Below are positions 42,261 to 50,956 of a stretch of 64,000 bases of DNA, one piece after another. The stretch's first letter is position 1. Every line of letters starts with the position of its first letter. This stretch comes from SKVR01 sp046291875 (GTDB lineage: Bacteria > Bacteroidota > Bacteroidia > Bacteroidales > UBA7960), in contig JBKBSF010000013.1 in assembly GCA_046291875.1 (NCBI GenBank), forward strand, positions 50,532 to 114,531, given 5' to 3'. The notes below the pieces were generated by a model that was not told the origin of the DNA, searched no databases, and saw nothing but the letters and a program-made list of their open reading frames with translations. The position numbers and the translations under genes are program-made.

Positions 42261-43550
42261 TTATAGCTTAACTACTTTCCTTGTAACAAGTATTCCATTG
42301 CCAAAATCCAATACCAGGAAATACATTCCGGCAGAAAAATGTCCGATATCCAACTCCAGGTTTTGGGAAGAACTGGCATTCTGCCACTCGTGGGTAAGCA
42401 TAAGCACCCCCGAAGTATTGAAAACTCTCAGTACACCACTACCCAGTTCAGGGTTGTCAATTTGAATTGCCAAACGGGAAACCACAGGATTATTCACCTT
42501 TACAGATTGATCCCAACTGACGATTTCATGTATTGGCGTAAACTGCTCGGTAAGCAACTTCATTACAACAGGTAAGTGATCTGACATATCGTAAAGAGCT
42601 TGTATCACTTCGGGCGGCTCACTGTGGTTGGGTGGACTGATCAGGGATTGGTTATAGCGGTTACCATCCTGGCCCATGGCTCTGTAACTACCCTGATTAT
42701 ATTTCAAGCCATGAGTTCCCTCTATTACAGGACGAGTAGCCAGGATAAAATCGTAGCGATCGTCAAGCCCTCCCGTAACAAAACAATCATGTGTACCTGT
42801 GCGTGGGCTTTGGGTATGATAAGGAGCCATGGCCGGGTTATTGCCCCACTGCCCGGAAACATTAATGGGATCAAAGAATCGTATGTTTTCGTTGGAATTA
42901 TTGATCATCCGCTGATAGGCCTCTTCAAAAGATGACTTCATATTGAAATCACCCATAAACAGGATGTTGCCCGAATAATTGTGGGTTTGCAAATAACTCA
43001 GCGCATTATTTACCATGGCAGTACGAGTTTGCTGATCAGTGGCGGAGTTTCCGGCTTTCAGGTGTGCCACTATGCAGGTTAGAAAAACAGTATCGGCGCC
43101 ATGCTCCAGATCTTCGCTTTTGTAATACAAAGTGTACAGGTTTATGTCGCGCAGAAGAGTACTTACAATTACTTCATTGCGCAACCCAAATTTGCGTGTA
43201 TCATAAAACAATCCGTTGGCAAACCAGCCGTTTCCGGTGTTTGTATACTCGGCATAATCGAAGTAATCAACACCCTCAATATTCAATACATTATCCCTGA
43301 TTCTTGTCAGGTTATGGGCTCCCCTGCCCAATTCGTTTACAGCAAATATATCGGGTTTGTAGTGGCCGAGGATGGTGCGCAGGTACTGGTCCTTGCTGTT
43401 TACATTGTTGTTGGCAGCAGTACAAAAATCAGTGTACAATCCATAAAACATCAGGTTGTACTGCATTATTCTGATTGTATCCTGAGCCTTAAGATAAGAA
43501 GTGGCCGTCAGGAAGATAACCAGCAGTACGGGAAAAAATCTTACACGCAT
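42261..43550 (-). CDS. T9SS-exported endonuclease/exonuclease/phosphatase-family protein
   Basis: A 429-residue precursor with signal peptide MRVRFFPVLLVIFLTATSYLKAQ. The catalytic domain (residues 24-330) has IRIMQYNL, DIFAVNEL, LFMGDFNMKSSFEEAYQRM, and DHLPVVM near its end, the usual metal and catalytic residues of the EEP (DNase I-like) fold. The last 75 residues form a type A T9SS sorting domain (LRVFNTSGVLMLTHEW, GHFSAGMYFLVL, RKVVKL). It is therefore probably a surface or secreted nuclease or phosphodiesterase. With the phosphate transporters downstream, phosphate scavenging is likely. Confidence 0.9.
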   Translation of the reverse strand: MRVRFFPVLLVIFLTATSYLKAQDTIRIMQYNLMFYGLYTDFCTAANNNVNSKDQYLRTILGHYKPDIFAVNELGRGAHNLTRIRDNVLNIEGVDYFDYAEYTNTGNGWFANGLFYDTRKFGLRNEVIVSTLLRDINLYTLYYKSEDLEHGADTVFLTCIVAHLKAGNSATDQQTRTAMVNNALSYLQTHNYSGNILFMGDFNMKSSFEEAYQRMINNSNENIRFFDPINVSGQWGNNPAMAPYHTQSPRTGTHDCFVTGGLDDRYDFILATRPVIEGTHGLKYNQGSYRAMGQDGNRYNQSLISPPNHSEPPEVIQALYDMSDHLPVVMKLLTEQFTPIHEIVSWDQSVKVNNPVVSRLAIQIDNPELGSGVLRVFNTSGVLMLTHEWQNASSSQNLELDIGHFSAGMYFLVLDFGNGILVTRKVVKL

Positions 43551-43587
43551 GGTTTAAAAAATATTATGGGAGGGGGTAAAGGTTAAA

Positions 43588-43616
43588 AAAGGGAGCGGCT
43601 GCTGACCGCTCCCTTT
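43588..43616 (-). terminator. Terminator of eno
   Basis: Eleven-base stem AAAGGGAGCGG/CCGCTCCCTTT with a seven-base loop, followed on the minus strand by a T run. It lies 31 bases past the eno stop. Confidence 0.92.
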
Positions 43617-43646
43617 AACATTAAAAAGATAACCAGCAGTTGCAGG

Positions 43647-44939
43647 TTACTTTTTGAAATATTTGAAATCTTTGCCAAGATATCTGGCAGTATCGCCCAG
43701 AATTTCTTCGATACGGAGCAACTGGTTGTATTTTGCGATCCTGTCGGAGCGGCTGGCAGAACCCGTTTTGATTTGTCCGGTTGAGAGAGCAACGGCGAGG
43801 TCAGCAATGGTTACATCTTCAGTTTCGCCGCTACGGTGACTCATTACAGAGGTGTAAGAGTTGGCAGTAGCCAGCTGCACTGCACTGATGGTTTCAGTAA
43901 GTGTACCAATCTGGTTTACTTTTACAAGGATAGAGTTGGCTACGTTATCATCAATACCTTTTTGTAGTCTCTGGGTATTGGTTACAAAGAGATCGTCGCC
44001 CACAAGCTGAATTTTGTCTCCAAGTTTCTGGGTCATCAACGACCATCCGTTCCAGTCGTCTTCGCCCATACCATCTTCAATGGAGATAATAGGATAACGT
44101 TTTACCCAGTCAGCCCAGTAATCTACCATTTCAGCAGGAGTAAGCTTATCACCGGTAGACTTGTGCAGGTGATACACATTCTCGTCGGCTTTGTAATACT
44201 CCGATGAAGCGGGATCGAGTGCAAGGAAGATATCCTCACCGGGTCTGTAACCAGCATTTTCTATGGCCTGGAGGATTACAGTTACAGCTTCCTCATTGGA
44301 TTTGAGGTTGGGAGCAAAACCACCTTCATCGCCAACGTTGGTAGAGTACCCTTGCTTTTTCAATACAGCTTTGAGATGATGGAACACCTCAGCACCCATT
44401 TTCAGGGCATGGCTGAAAGAAGAGGCACCTACAGGCATAACCATAAATTCCTGGAAATCGATGCTGTTATCGGCATGCGATCCACCGTTGATGATATTCA
44501 TCATGGGGATAGGCAGCAGGTTGGCATTTACGCCCCCTACATAACGAAACAGGTGCTGGTTGGTTTCCTGAGCAGCAGCATGAGCTACAGCCATAGAAAC
44601 ACCCAGAATAGCATTGGCGCCCAGGTTGCCTTTGTTGGGAGTGCCATCGATCTGGATCATGGTTTTATCAATGAGGGCCTGATCGGTAACATACATACCT
44701 TTGAGCTCATTGTTGAGGATATTGTTTACATTATTCACGGCTTTCAACACCCCTTTGCCCAGGTAGTTTACTTTGTCATCGTCGCGCAGCTCAACAGCTT
44801 CATGTATACCAGTGGAAGCACCAGAAGGAACCGCAGCGCGTCCCATGATACCATTCTCTGTGATCACATCAACCTCAACGGTGGGATTACCTCTCGAATC
44901 CAAGATCTGTCTTGCGTGAATGTTTAAAATTGCACTCAT
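43647..44939 (-). CDS. eno: Enolase
   Basis: A 430-residue cytosolic glycolytic enzyme that converts 2-phosphoglycerate to phosphoenolpyruvate. ATG at 44939 (MSAILNIHARQILDSRGNPTVEV) matches the family start; the frame is open a further 20 codons upstream without conserved residues. Visible marks are GGSHADNSIDFQEFMVMPVG, the catalytic DEGGFAP loop, the Mg-binding region ISIEDG and QLVGDDLFVTN, catalytic Lys in VKVNQIGTLTE, and SHRSGETED. It has its own terminator and is separated from the ribosomal operon by 270 bases. Confidence 0.97.
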   Translation of the reverse strand: MSAILNIHARQILDSRGNPTVEVDVITENGIMGRAAVPSGASTGIHEAVELRDDDKVNYLGKGVLKAVNNVNNILNNELKGMYVTDQALIDKTMIQIDGTPNKGNLGANAILGVSMAVAHAAAQETNQHLFRYVGGVNANLLPIPMMNIINGGSHADNSIDFQEFMVMPVGASSFSHALKMGAEVFHHLKAVLKKQGYSTNVGDEGGFAPNLKSNEEAVTVILQAIENAGYRPGEDIFLALDPASSEYYKADENVYHLHKSTGDKLTPAEMVDYWADWVKRYPIISIEDGMGEDDWNGWSLMTQKLGDKIQLVGDDLFVTNTQRLQKGIDDNVANSILVKVNQIGTLTETISAVQLATANSYTSVMSHRSGETEDVTIADLAVALSTGQIKTGSASRSDRIAKYNQLLRIEEILGDTARYLGKDFKYFKK

Positions 44940-45065
44940 AATTGTTGATTTTTTAGTTAATAAACTTGATCCTTTATTTCCGATACCGTCAAAATACAAA
45001 GAAATTTGACGATAAAAAAACAGGCGACTTTAAAAATTCGTTAATCCTGAAAAACTGCCAAATGA

Positions 45066-45099
45066 AAAGAGGATAAAGCCTTTCAACTCTATCCTCTTT
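45066..45099 (-). terminator. Probable terminator of the ribosomal superoperon
   Basis: Stem AAAGAGGATA/TATCCTCTTT (45066-45075 with 45090-45099) with a 14-base loop. On the minus strand it is followed by a short T-rich run (TTTTCATTT). It lies 111 bases past rplQ. Confidence 0.65.
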
Positions 45100-45105
45100 G
45101 ATAAT

Positions 45106-45180
45106 TTATCCGATCTGGTTTCTATTTTCAATACCTTCGCTCATTGCTTTGTAGGGATCGGGCATAAGCCATAAAGGCAT
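45106..45180 (-). CDS. Possible 24-codon short ORF between rplQ and the terminator
   Basis: ATG at 45180 opens a 24-codon frame (MPLWLMPDPYKAMSEGIENR, then four residues, stop). The frame stays open for 11 more codons upstream. It lies inside the rplQ transcript before the terminator. It could be a real small protein, a remnant of a lost gene end, or chance. No family is recognised. Confidence 0.25.
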   Translation of the reverse strand: MPLWLMPDPYKAMSEGIENRNQIG

Positions 45181-45209
45181 TGCACGAAAAATGAAATCAG
45201 TTAAACGGG

Positions 45210-45818
45210 TTACTTTTTATCAGGAGTATCTACTCCTTCTTCAGTGGCGGTTTCATTAGCATCGGCCTGAGGCTCTTCCTGAACATCTGCAGGAGCTTCT
45301 GCAACCACATCTTCCACCACTGCTTTGGGTTCTTCAACTACCTCTTCCTTCTTTGCAGCAGCTTTGGATGCTACTTTCTCAGTGGTTTCATCAGCCTTCT
45401 TACCTCTGCGGCTTCTGCGGGTTTTCTTGCTGGCATCTTCAGTAATCTTCAGCATGTTGGCATTGTAGTCTACCAGCTCGATAAAGCACATCTCAGCAGC
45501 ATCACCTTTACGAAAACCTGTTTTCAGGATTCGGGTATACCCACCAGGTCTGTCGGCAACTTTTTGAGAAACTTCTCTGAAAAGCTCGCTAACAGCATGT
45601 TTGTTTTGCAGGTAAGAAAAAACGGTTCTGCGTGAGTGAGTAGAATCATCTTTTGATTTGGTGATCAGCGGTTCAACGTATACGCGCAGTGCCTTAGCCT
45701 TAGCAACAGTGGTAAAGATACGCTTGTGCAGGATCAGGGAGGCCGCCATATTGGAAAGCATAGCTTGTCTGTGAGCAGACTTCCTTCCCAGGTGATTTAT
45801 TTTTTTTCCGTGTCTCAT
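45210..45818 (-). CDS. rplQ: 50S ribosomal protein L17 with acidic C-terminal extension
   Basis: 202 residues against about 127 in E. coli. Residues 1-125 are canonical L17 (MRHGKKINHLGRKSAHRQAMLSN and ITKSKDDSTHSRRTVFSYL), a 23S rRNA-binding protein near the exit tunnel. After a basic stretch (KKTRRSRRGKK) comes about 60 residues rich in Glu, Ala and Val, as seen in other Bacteroidota L17. The tail is probably disordered. Last recognised gene of the superoperon, 5 bases after rpoA. Confidence 0.95.
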   Translation of the reverse strand: MRHGKKINHLGRKSAHRQAMLSNMAASLILHKRIFTTVAKAKALRVYVEPLITKSKDDSTHSRRTVFSYLQNKHAVSELFREVSQKVADRPGGYTRILKTGFRKGDAAEMCFIELVDYNANMLKITEDASKKTRRSRRGKKADETTEKVASKAAAKKEEVVEEPKAVVEDVVAEAPADVQEEPQADANETATEEGVDTPDKK

Positions 45819-45823
45819 TTCAA

Positions 45824-46816
45824 TTAGTCCTTATCTAATTTGTATTTTGAAAGGTTCATGCCAAAACTTAAATTTTTGGACTTAATAAGCTCTTCAAGCT
45901 CTGTGAGTGATTTTTTTCCGAAGTTTCTGAACTTAAGCAGATCATGTTTATTGAGCGAAACCAGATCGGCCAGGGTCTCAACATCGGCAGCTTTCAGGCA
46001 GTTCAGAGCTCTTACGCTCAAATCCATGTCAACCAGTTTGGTTTTCAGAAGCTGACGCATGTGCAAAGAAGTTTCATCAAACTCTTCGCTGGAAGCTTTC
46101 TCTTCGGTATCCAAAGTGATCTTCTCATCGGAGAAGAGCATAAAATGGAAAATCAGAATCTTGGCAGCTTCTTTCAATGCATCTTTGGGCGTAATAGAGC
46201 CATCTGTAAGAATTTCAAGTACCAGCTTTTCATAGTCAGTCTTTTGCTCCACACGGTAGTTTTCTACGAAAAACTTAACGTTTTTTACGGGAGTAAAGAT
46301 AGAATCGATTGCAATTTGCCCAATAACCGGGTTGAGTGACTTGTTTTCTTCAGCTGGCACATACCCTCTTCCCTTCTCTATGGTAAACTCAATGGTAAGA
46401 TTTACATTGGGTTCCATGTTGCAGATCACAGTGTCGGTATTGATTACCTGGAAGTTGGAAAGAAAATTGTTAAGATCGCCGGCTTTGAATACTTCCTGGC
46501 CAGAGATAGTAACCGTTACTTTCTCACTATCCTCCTCTTCTACCTTTTGCTTAAATCTGATCTGTTTGAAGTTGAGAACCATTTCGGTAACGTCTTCCAC
46601 AACACCTTTGATGGTAGAAAACTCATGTTCTACCCCTTCGATGCGGATTGACGTAATGGCGAAACCTTCAAGGGATGAGAGCAGTATTCTTCTCAAGGCA
46701 TTACCAACGGTGATACCATATCCCGGTTCCAGGGGCCGAAATTCAAATTTCCCAAAGCTCCCGTCAGATTCGAGCATGATAACCTTGTCCGGTTTTTGAA
46801 AAGCTAATATTGCCAT
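45824..46816 (-). CDS. rpoA: DNA-directed RNA polymerase subunit alpha
   Basis: 330 residues. The N-terminal domain (FEPLEPGYGITVGNALRRILLSSLEG-type region, here FRPLEPGYG) dimerises and nucleates core assembly on beta and beta-prime. The C-terminal domain has the paired helices VRALNCLKAADVETLADLVSLNKHDLLKFRNFGKKSLTELEELI, which contacts upstream DNA and activators. Placed between rpsD and rplQ as in the classical alpha operon. Feature lengths are normal. Confidence 0.97.
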   Translation of the reverse strand: MAILAFQKPDKVIMLESDGSFGKFEFRPLEPGYGITVGNALRRILLSSLEGFAITSIRIEGVEHEFSTIKGVVEDVTEMVLNFKQIRFKQKVEEEDSEKVTVTISGQEVFKAGDLNNFLSNFQVINTDTVICNMEPNVNLTIEFTIEKGRGYVPAEENKSLNPVIGQIAIDSIFTPVKNVKFFVENYRVEQKTDYEKLVLEILTDGSITPKDALKEAAKILIFHFMLFSDEKITLDTEEKASSEEFDETSLHMRQLLKTKLVDMDLSVRALNCLKAADVETLADLVSLNKHDLLKFRNFGKKSLTELEELIKSKNLSFGMNLSKYKLDKD

Positions 46817-46857
46817 TTATAGTGGGTTTTTATTTTTACGAAACTCTGTGTTACTTA

Positions 46858-47463
46858 TTACTTGGAGTACAATTCCACGATGAGTTGTTCCTTGATATTC
46901 TCGGGGATCATTTCTCTTTCGGGCATATTCAGGAATTTTCCTTCCATTTTCTGACCATCCCATTCGATCCACGAGAACGCATTGTTTCTGCCGGTGAGTG
47001 ATTCTGAGATCACCTCAAGGCTTTTGGATCTTTCTCTTACACCTACAACATCACCAGGACGAAGGGTATAAGAAGGAATATTCACAACTTCGCCATTAAC
47101 GGTAATGTGCTTGTGCCCTACCAACTGACGTGCAGCACGACGACTGGGAGCAATGCCCATGCGATATACTACGTTGTCCAGACGAGATTCCAGTAGTTGG
47201 AGAAGTATCTCACCGGTAATACCTTTTTTGCGAACAGCTTTTTCAAAAAGGTTAGCAAATTGCTTTTCCAGCAAACCGTAGGTATATTTCGCCTTTTGTT
47301 TTTCCTGGAGCTGAATTCCGTATTCAGATTGTTTTTTTCTTCTTTTGTTGGCACCATGCATCCCGGGAGGATACTTTTTCTTTTCAAAAGCTTTGTCGGC
47401 ACCGAAAATTGCATCACCAAATTTACGTGCAATTTTTGACTGAGGACCTCTATATCTTGCCAT
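46858..47463 (-). CDS. rpsD: 30S ribosomal protein S4
   Basis: 201 residues; primary 16S rRNA-binding protein at the five-way junction that also guards the mRNA entry site. The S4 fold is seen in LESRLDNVVYRMGIAPSRRAARQLVGHKHITVNGEVVNIPS. The N-terminus (ARYRGPQSKIARKFGDAIFG) lacks the four-Cys zinc site of some S4 proteins. In E. coli S4 represses its own operon; no matching site was checked here. 41 bases upstream of rpoA. Confidence 0.97.
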   Translation of the reverse strand: MARYRGPQSKIARKFGDAIFGADKAFEKKKYPPGMHGANKRRKKQSEYGIQLQEKQKAKYTYGLLEKQFANLFEKAVRKKGITGEILLQLLESRLDNVVYRMGIAPSRRAARQLVGHKHITVNGEVVNIPSYTLRPGDVVGVRERSKSLEVISESLTGRNNAFSWIEWDGQKMEGKFLNMPEREMIPENIKEQLIVELYSK

Positions 47464-47506
47464 AATACTCTAATATAATCGTTGAAAAATGTGTTTGTAC
47501 TAAAAA

Positions 47507-47905
47507 TTAAACTCTTCTCCTTTTGGGAGGTCTGCAACCATTGTGTGGCAGAGGAGTAACGTCAACAATCTCGATCACCTCAATGCCTGCAGAGTGAATG
47601 GTACGTATTGCAGATTCACGGCCTGAACCAGGGCCTTTTACAAACACTTTTACTTTTCTCAGTCCAGCGTCATAGGCAACTTTGGCAGCATCAGTGGCAG
47701 CCATCTGACCTGCATAAGGAGTATTCTTCTTGGAGCCTTTAAAACCCATCTTACCAGCAGACGACCAAGAGATAACCTGGCCGGTATTGTTGGTCAACGA
47801 AATAATGATGTTGTTGAAAGAGGCAAAAATATGTGCTTGCCCAACGGGTTCTACTTTTACTACACGTTTTTTTGTGCTACGTGCACCTTTCGTTTGTTTT
47901 GCCAT
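47507..47905 (-). CDS. rpsK: 30S ribosomal protein S11
   Basis: 132 residues; platform protein near the Shine-Dalgarno cleft, working with S7 and S18. Family motifs: GQAHIFASFNNIIISLTN, SWSSAGKMGFKGSKKNTPYA, and the basic C-terminal PLPHNGCRPPKRRRV. It lies 81 bases after rpsM in the alpha cluster, one of the larger gaps there, with no clear structure seen. Confidence 0.97.
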   Translation of the reverse strand: MAKQTKGARSTKKRVVKVEPVGQAHIFASFNNIIISLTNNTGQVISWSSAGKMGFKGSKKNTPYAGQMAATDAAKVAYDAGLRKVKVFVKGPGSGRESAIRTIHSAGIEVIEIVDVTPLPHNGCRPPKRRRV

Positions 47906-47986
47906 AATTTATTTAAAAAATATTTCTCTGATCAAGCAGCTTTGAAAAAAATACAGTAACAGTGCGCTGCTTCATAAAACACTATG

Positions 47987-48364
47987 TTACTTGGTAGCCT
48001 TCTTCTTGTTGGCCACAGTTTTCTTTTTCCCTTTACGGGTACGGGCGTTGTTCTTGGTTTTTTGTCCGCGAAGGGGCAAACCAATTCTGTGACGGATCCC
48101 GCGGTAGCATCCGATGTCCATCAGTCGCTTGATATTCATCTGAACTTCTGAACGCAAACCACCTTCTACCTTGTAATTATCATTGATAATTGTACGGATA
48201 GCGGTAATCTGGTCATCGTTCCAATCCTGAACTTTGATATTTACATCAACGCCAGCTTCCTTAAGGATTTGCTGTGCCAGGCTGCGACCAATTCCATAGA
48301 CATAAGTCAAGGCAATCTCGCCTCTCTTATTTTTGGGGATGTCAATTCCTGCAATACGTGCCAT
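47987..48364 (-). CDS. rpsM: 30S ribosomal protein S13
   Basis: 125 residues; head protein that forms intersubunit bridges with L5 and contacts P-site tRNA through its basic tail. RIAGIDIPKNKRGEIALTYVYGIGRSLAQQIL is the family start, with an HhH-like fold. GLPLRGQKTKNNARTRKGKKKTVANKKK is the P-site tail. It follows rpmJ by 28 bases. Confidence 0.97.
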   Translation of the reverse strand: MARIAGIDIPKNKRGEIALTYVYGIGRSLAQQILKEAGVDVNIKVQDWNDDQITAIRTIINDNYKVEGGLRSEVQMNIKRLMDIGCYRGIRHRIGLPLRGQKTKNNARTRKGKKKTVANKKKATK

Positions 48365-48392
48365 ATGATTCTTAGATTAAAAATTCAAACAA

Positions 48393-48509
48393 TTATCCCT
48401 GACGTTGCTTATACTTGGGATTCTTCTTGTTAATTACGTAAATTCTGCCTTTTCTGCGTACAATTTTGCACTCAGGGCTTCTCTTCTTTACAGACACTCT
48501 GACTTTCAT
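48393..48509 (-). CDS. rpmJ: 50S ribosomal protein L36, zinc-free form
   Basis: A 38-residue protein (MKVRVSVKKRSPECKIVRRK, then GRIYVINKKNPKYKQRQG). It matches L36 in place and sequence but keeps only one of the four CCCH zinc ligands, so it is the C-minus type that does not bind zinc. It sits between infA and rpsM, the usual position. It stabilises 23S rRNA near L6. Confidence 0.95.
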   Translation of the reverse strand: MKVRVSVKKRSPECKIVRRKGRIYVINKKNPKYKQRQG

Positions 48510-48544
48510 CTCGAAGTTTTTAGGTGTGTTACGTTAAATACTTA

Positions 48545-48763
48545 TTATTTATACCTGAAAGAAATTCTTCCTTTGGTAAGGTCGTATGGCGACATCTCCA
48601 CTTTTACCTTATCGCCGGGTAAGATTTTGATGTAGTGCATCCTCATCTTGCCTGAGATATGAGCGGTAATTACGTGGCCGTTTTCCAATTCAACACGAAA
48701 CATTGCATTGCCCAGAGACTCGATCACTGTTCCGTCTTGTTGTATCGAACTTTGTTTTGCCAT
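48545..48763 (-). CDS. infA: Translation initiation factor IF-1
   Basis: 72 residues forming an OB fold that occupies the 30S A site during initiation. Family motifs: MAKQSSIQQDGTVIESLGNAMFRVEL, NGHVITAHISGKMRMHYIKILPGDKVKVEMSPYDLTKGRI. Five bases after map. Placement between map/secY and rpmJ is standard. Confidence 0.97.
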   Translation of the reverse strand: MAKQSSIQQDGTVIESLGNAMFRVELENGHVITAHISGKMRMHYIKILPGDKVKVEMSPYDLTKGRISFRYK

Positions 48764-48768
48764 ACTCT

Positions 48769-49569
48769 TTACTGAATAATTAAGGTGTTGTTTTTATTGA
48801 ATTTGAGAGCTTCATGAATGTATGCAAAAGAAGAAAGCACGTCGGCTTTTCCCTTTTTTATTGCCACGGTGTGTTCGTAATGGGCCGAGGGCATTCGGTC
48901 AGTAGTACGGATAGTCCAGCCATCCTTTTCCTGCACTACAAATCGTTTTCCCATGTTTATCATGGGTTCGATAGCAATAACCAACCCCTGACGCAATGTA
49001 AGCCCCTTACCTTTTTTGCCGAAGTTAGGCACTTCAGGAGGTTCATGCAGGTTTCTGCCCAGGCCGTGTCCTACGAGTTCACGTACAACACTATAACCTG
49101 CGTTTTCTGCATGTTCCTGTATGGCCCACGACAAATCTCCCAGAGTATTACCTTCAACTGCCTTCTCGATACCGAGCCACAGACATTCGTAAGTAACATT
49201 CAACAGCCGCCTGACAGATTCATCAATCTCACCAATGGCAAAGGTATAGGCACTATCGCCAAAAAAATCATTTTTCAGAACACCACAATCAATAGACACA
49301 ATATCGCCTTCCTTTAACTCCCGGTTTCCCGGAATACCATGAACTACTTGTTCATTGGGCGAAATGCATAAGGTTCCACTGAATCCATGGTATCCTTTAA
49401 ACCCGGGTTTTGCTCCATTATCGCGGATAAACTCTTCAGCTATCCGGTCAAGCTCAATGGTTTTAATCCCGGGGCGGATATTTTTGGCAACCTCACCTAA
49501 GGTTTTTGCAACAAGCAAAGAACTCTCGCGAATTAACTCTATTTCACTCTCTGATTTATACTCTATCAT
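48769..49569 (-). CDS. map: Methionine aminopeptidase, type I
   Basis: 266 residues; removes the initiator Met from nascent proteins. Pita-bread-fold metal ligands are visible: Asp in VSIDCGVLKNDFFGD, His in LVGHGLGRNLHEPP, Glu in AIEPMINMG, and Glu in AHYEHTVAI. There is no N-terminal SH3 or zinc extension (type Ia). Lies 17 bases after secY. Confidence 0.96.
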   Translation of the reverse strand: MIEYKSESEIELIRESSLLVAKTLGEVAKNIRPGIKTIELDRIAEEFIRDNGAKPGFKGYHGFSGTLCISPNEQVVHGIPGNRELKEGDIVSIDCGVLKNDFFGDSAYTFAIGEIDESVRRLLNVTYECLWLGIEKAVEGNTLGDLSWAIQEHAENAGYSVVRELVGHGLGRNLHEPPEVPNFGKKGKGLTLRQGLVIAIEPMINMGKRFVVQEKDGWTIRTTDRMPSAHYEHTVAIKKGKADVLSSFAYIHEALKFNKNNTLIIQ

Positions 49570-49586
49570 AAAAGATCTGGTTAAGA

Positions 49587-50948
49587 TCAGCCAGTCATTC
49601 CCATGGATGAACGTCCTTTAATCCTACCTGATTTGGTAAGACCATCGTAATGACGCATCAACAGGTGGCTTTCAATTTGCTGCAAAGTATCCAGAACAAC
49701 CCCTACCATAATCAGCAAAGAGGTACCTCCGAAGAACTGGGCAAATTGTCCGGTTACACCCATCAAACTGACAAATGCTGGCATTACAGCAACAAATGCA
49801 AGGAACAGTGAACCAGGTAGTGTAATTTTCGACATTACATTATCAATAAACTCAGCGGTCTTTTTCCCTGGTTTTACGCCAGGAATAAATCCTCCGTTCT
49901 TTTTCATATCTTCAGCCATTTGATTGGGATTAACAGTAATGGCGGTGTAGAAGTATGTAAACAGGATGATAAGAACAGCGAAAGTAAAATTGTACCAGAA
50001 CCCAAGGAAATTGGAAAAGGTAGCAGCAATACCACTCATGGCTTCAGAACCTGAAAAACCTGCGAGTGTAATGGGAATGAACATGATGGCCTGGGCAAAA
50101 ATGATGGGCATAACACCGGCAGCATTCACCTTCAATGGGATATACTGACGTACACCACCATATTGTTTGTTTCCAACAATCCTTTTTGCAAACTGCACAG
50201 GGATACGACGAGTGCCCTGAACCAGCAGAATACACAGCACAACCACGCTCATCAGCACCACGATTTCCACCATAAATACTACCAAACCTCCACCAGCTTC
50301 TTCCATGCGTGCAATAAATTCAGCAGCAAGAGCAAAGGGCAGATTGGCGATAATACCTACCATGATGATAAGTGAAATACCGTTTCCAATGCCTTTGTCA
50401 GTGATCTTTTCGCCCAGCCACATAACAAACATGGTACCGGCGATAAGAATGATGACAGAAGAAACAATAAAGAAGGTCATGGAAGCACCCGGATCTCCAT
50501 CGAAGGGCGTAATAGCTTCGCGTGGAAGCTGAGAAGCCAGGTTGGCAAGATATGCCGGAGCCTGGGCTGCTGTAATAATAACCGTAAGATAGCGTGTGAT
50601 CTGGTTGATTTTTTTCCTTCCACTCTCCCCCTCTTTTTGCAGCTTCTGAAAATACGGAATGGCAACTCCTAAGAGCTGCACAACAATAGATGCACTGATG
50701 TAGGGCATGATACCCAATGCAAAAATAGAAGCATTGGAAAATGCACCTCCACTGAACATATTAAGCAAACCCAGCAAACCATCCTGGGTTTGGGCTTGCA
50801 ATGCATCCAATTGCTGAGGATCAACACCGGGTAAAACCACAAAAGAACCTAAGCGGTAAATCAAAATGATACCCAAAGTATTGATGATCCGGATACGAAG
50901 ATCTTCAATCCGGTAAATATTTTGCAGAGTCTGGAAAAATCTTTTCAT
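49587..50948 (-). CDS. secY: Protein translocase subunit SecY
   Basis: 453 residues with ten membrane helices, the channel of the Sec translocon with SecE and SecG. Marks: LGIILIYRLGSFVVLPGVDP at helix 1, the plug region after it, GIMPYISASIVVQLL, GIGNGISLIIMVGI, and the cytosolic loop with GTRRIPVQFAKR used by SecA and the ribosome. It lies 8 bases after rplO, as in most spc operons. Confidence 0.97.
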   Translation of the reverse strand: MKRFFQTLQNIYRIEDLRIRIINTLGIILIYRLGSFVVLPGVDPQQLDALQAQTQDGLLGLLNMFSGGAFSNASIFALGIMPYISASIVVQLLGVAIPYFQKLQKEGESGRKKINQITRYLTVIITAAQAPAYLANLASQLPREAITPFDGDPGASMTFFIVSSVIILIAGTMFVMWLGEKITDKGIGNGISLIIMVGIIANLPFALAAEFIARMEEAGGGLVVFMVEIVVLMSVVVLCILLVQGTRRIPVQFAKRIVGNKQYGGVRQYIPLKVNAAGVMPIIFAQAIMFIPITLAGFSGSEAMSGIAATFSNFLGFWYNFTFAVLIILFTYFYTAITVNPNQMAEDMKKNGGFIPGVKPGKKTAEFIDNVMSKITLPGSLFLAFVAVMPAFVSLMGVTGQFAQFFGGTSLLIMVGVVLDTLQQIESHLLMRHYDGLTKSGRIKGRSSMGMTG

Positions 50949-50956
50949 TCCTTAGA

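Noticed and set aside
42261..43550. Call as sphingomyelinase or DNase I
   Set aside because: The EEP fold is clear but no residue pattern decides the substrate.
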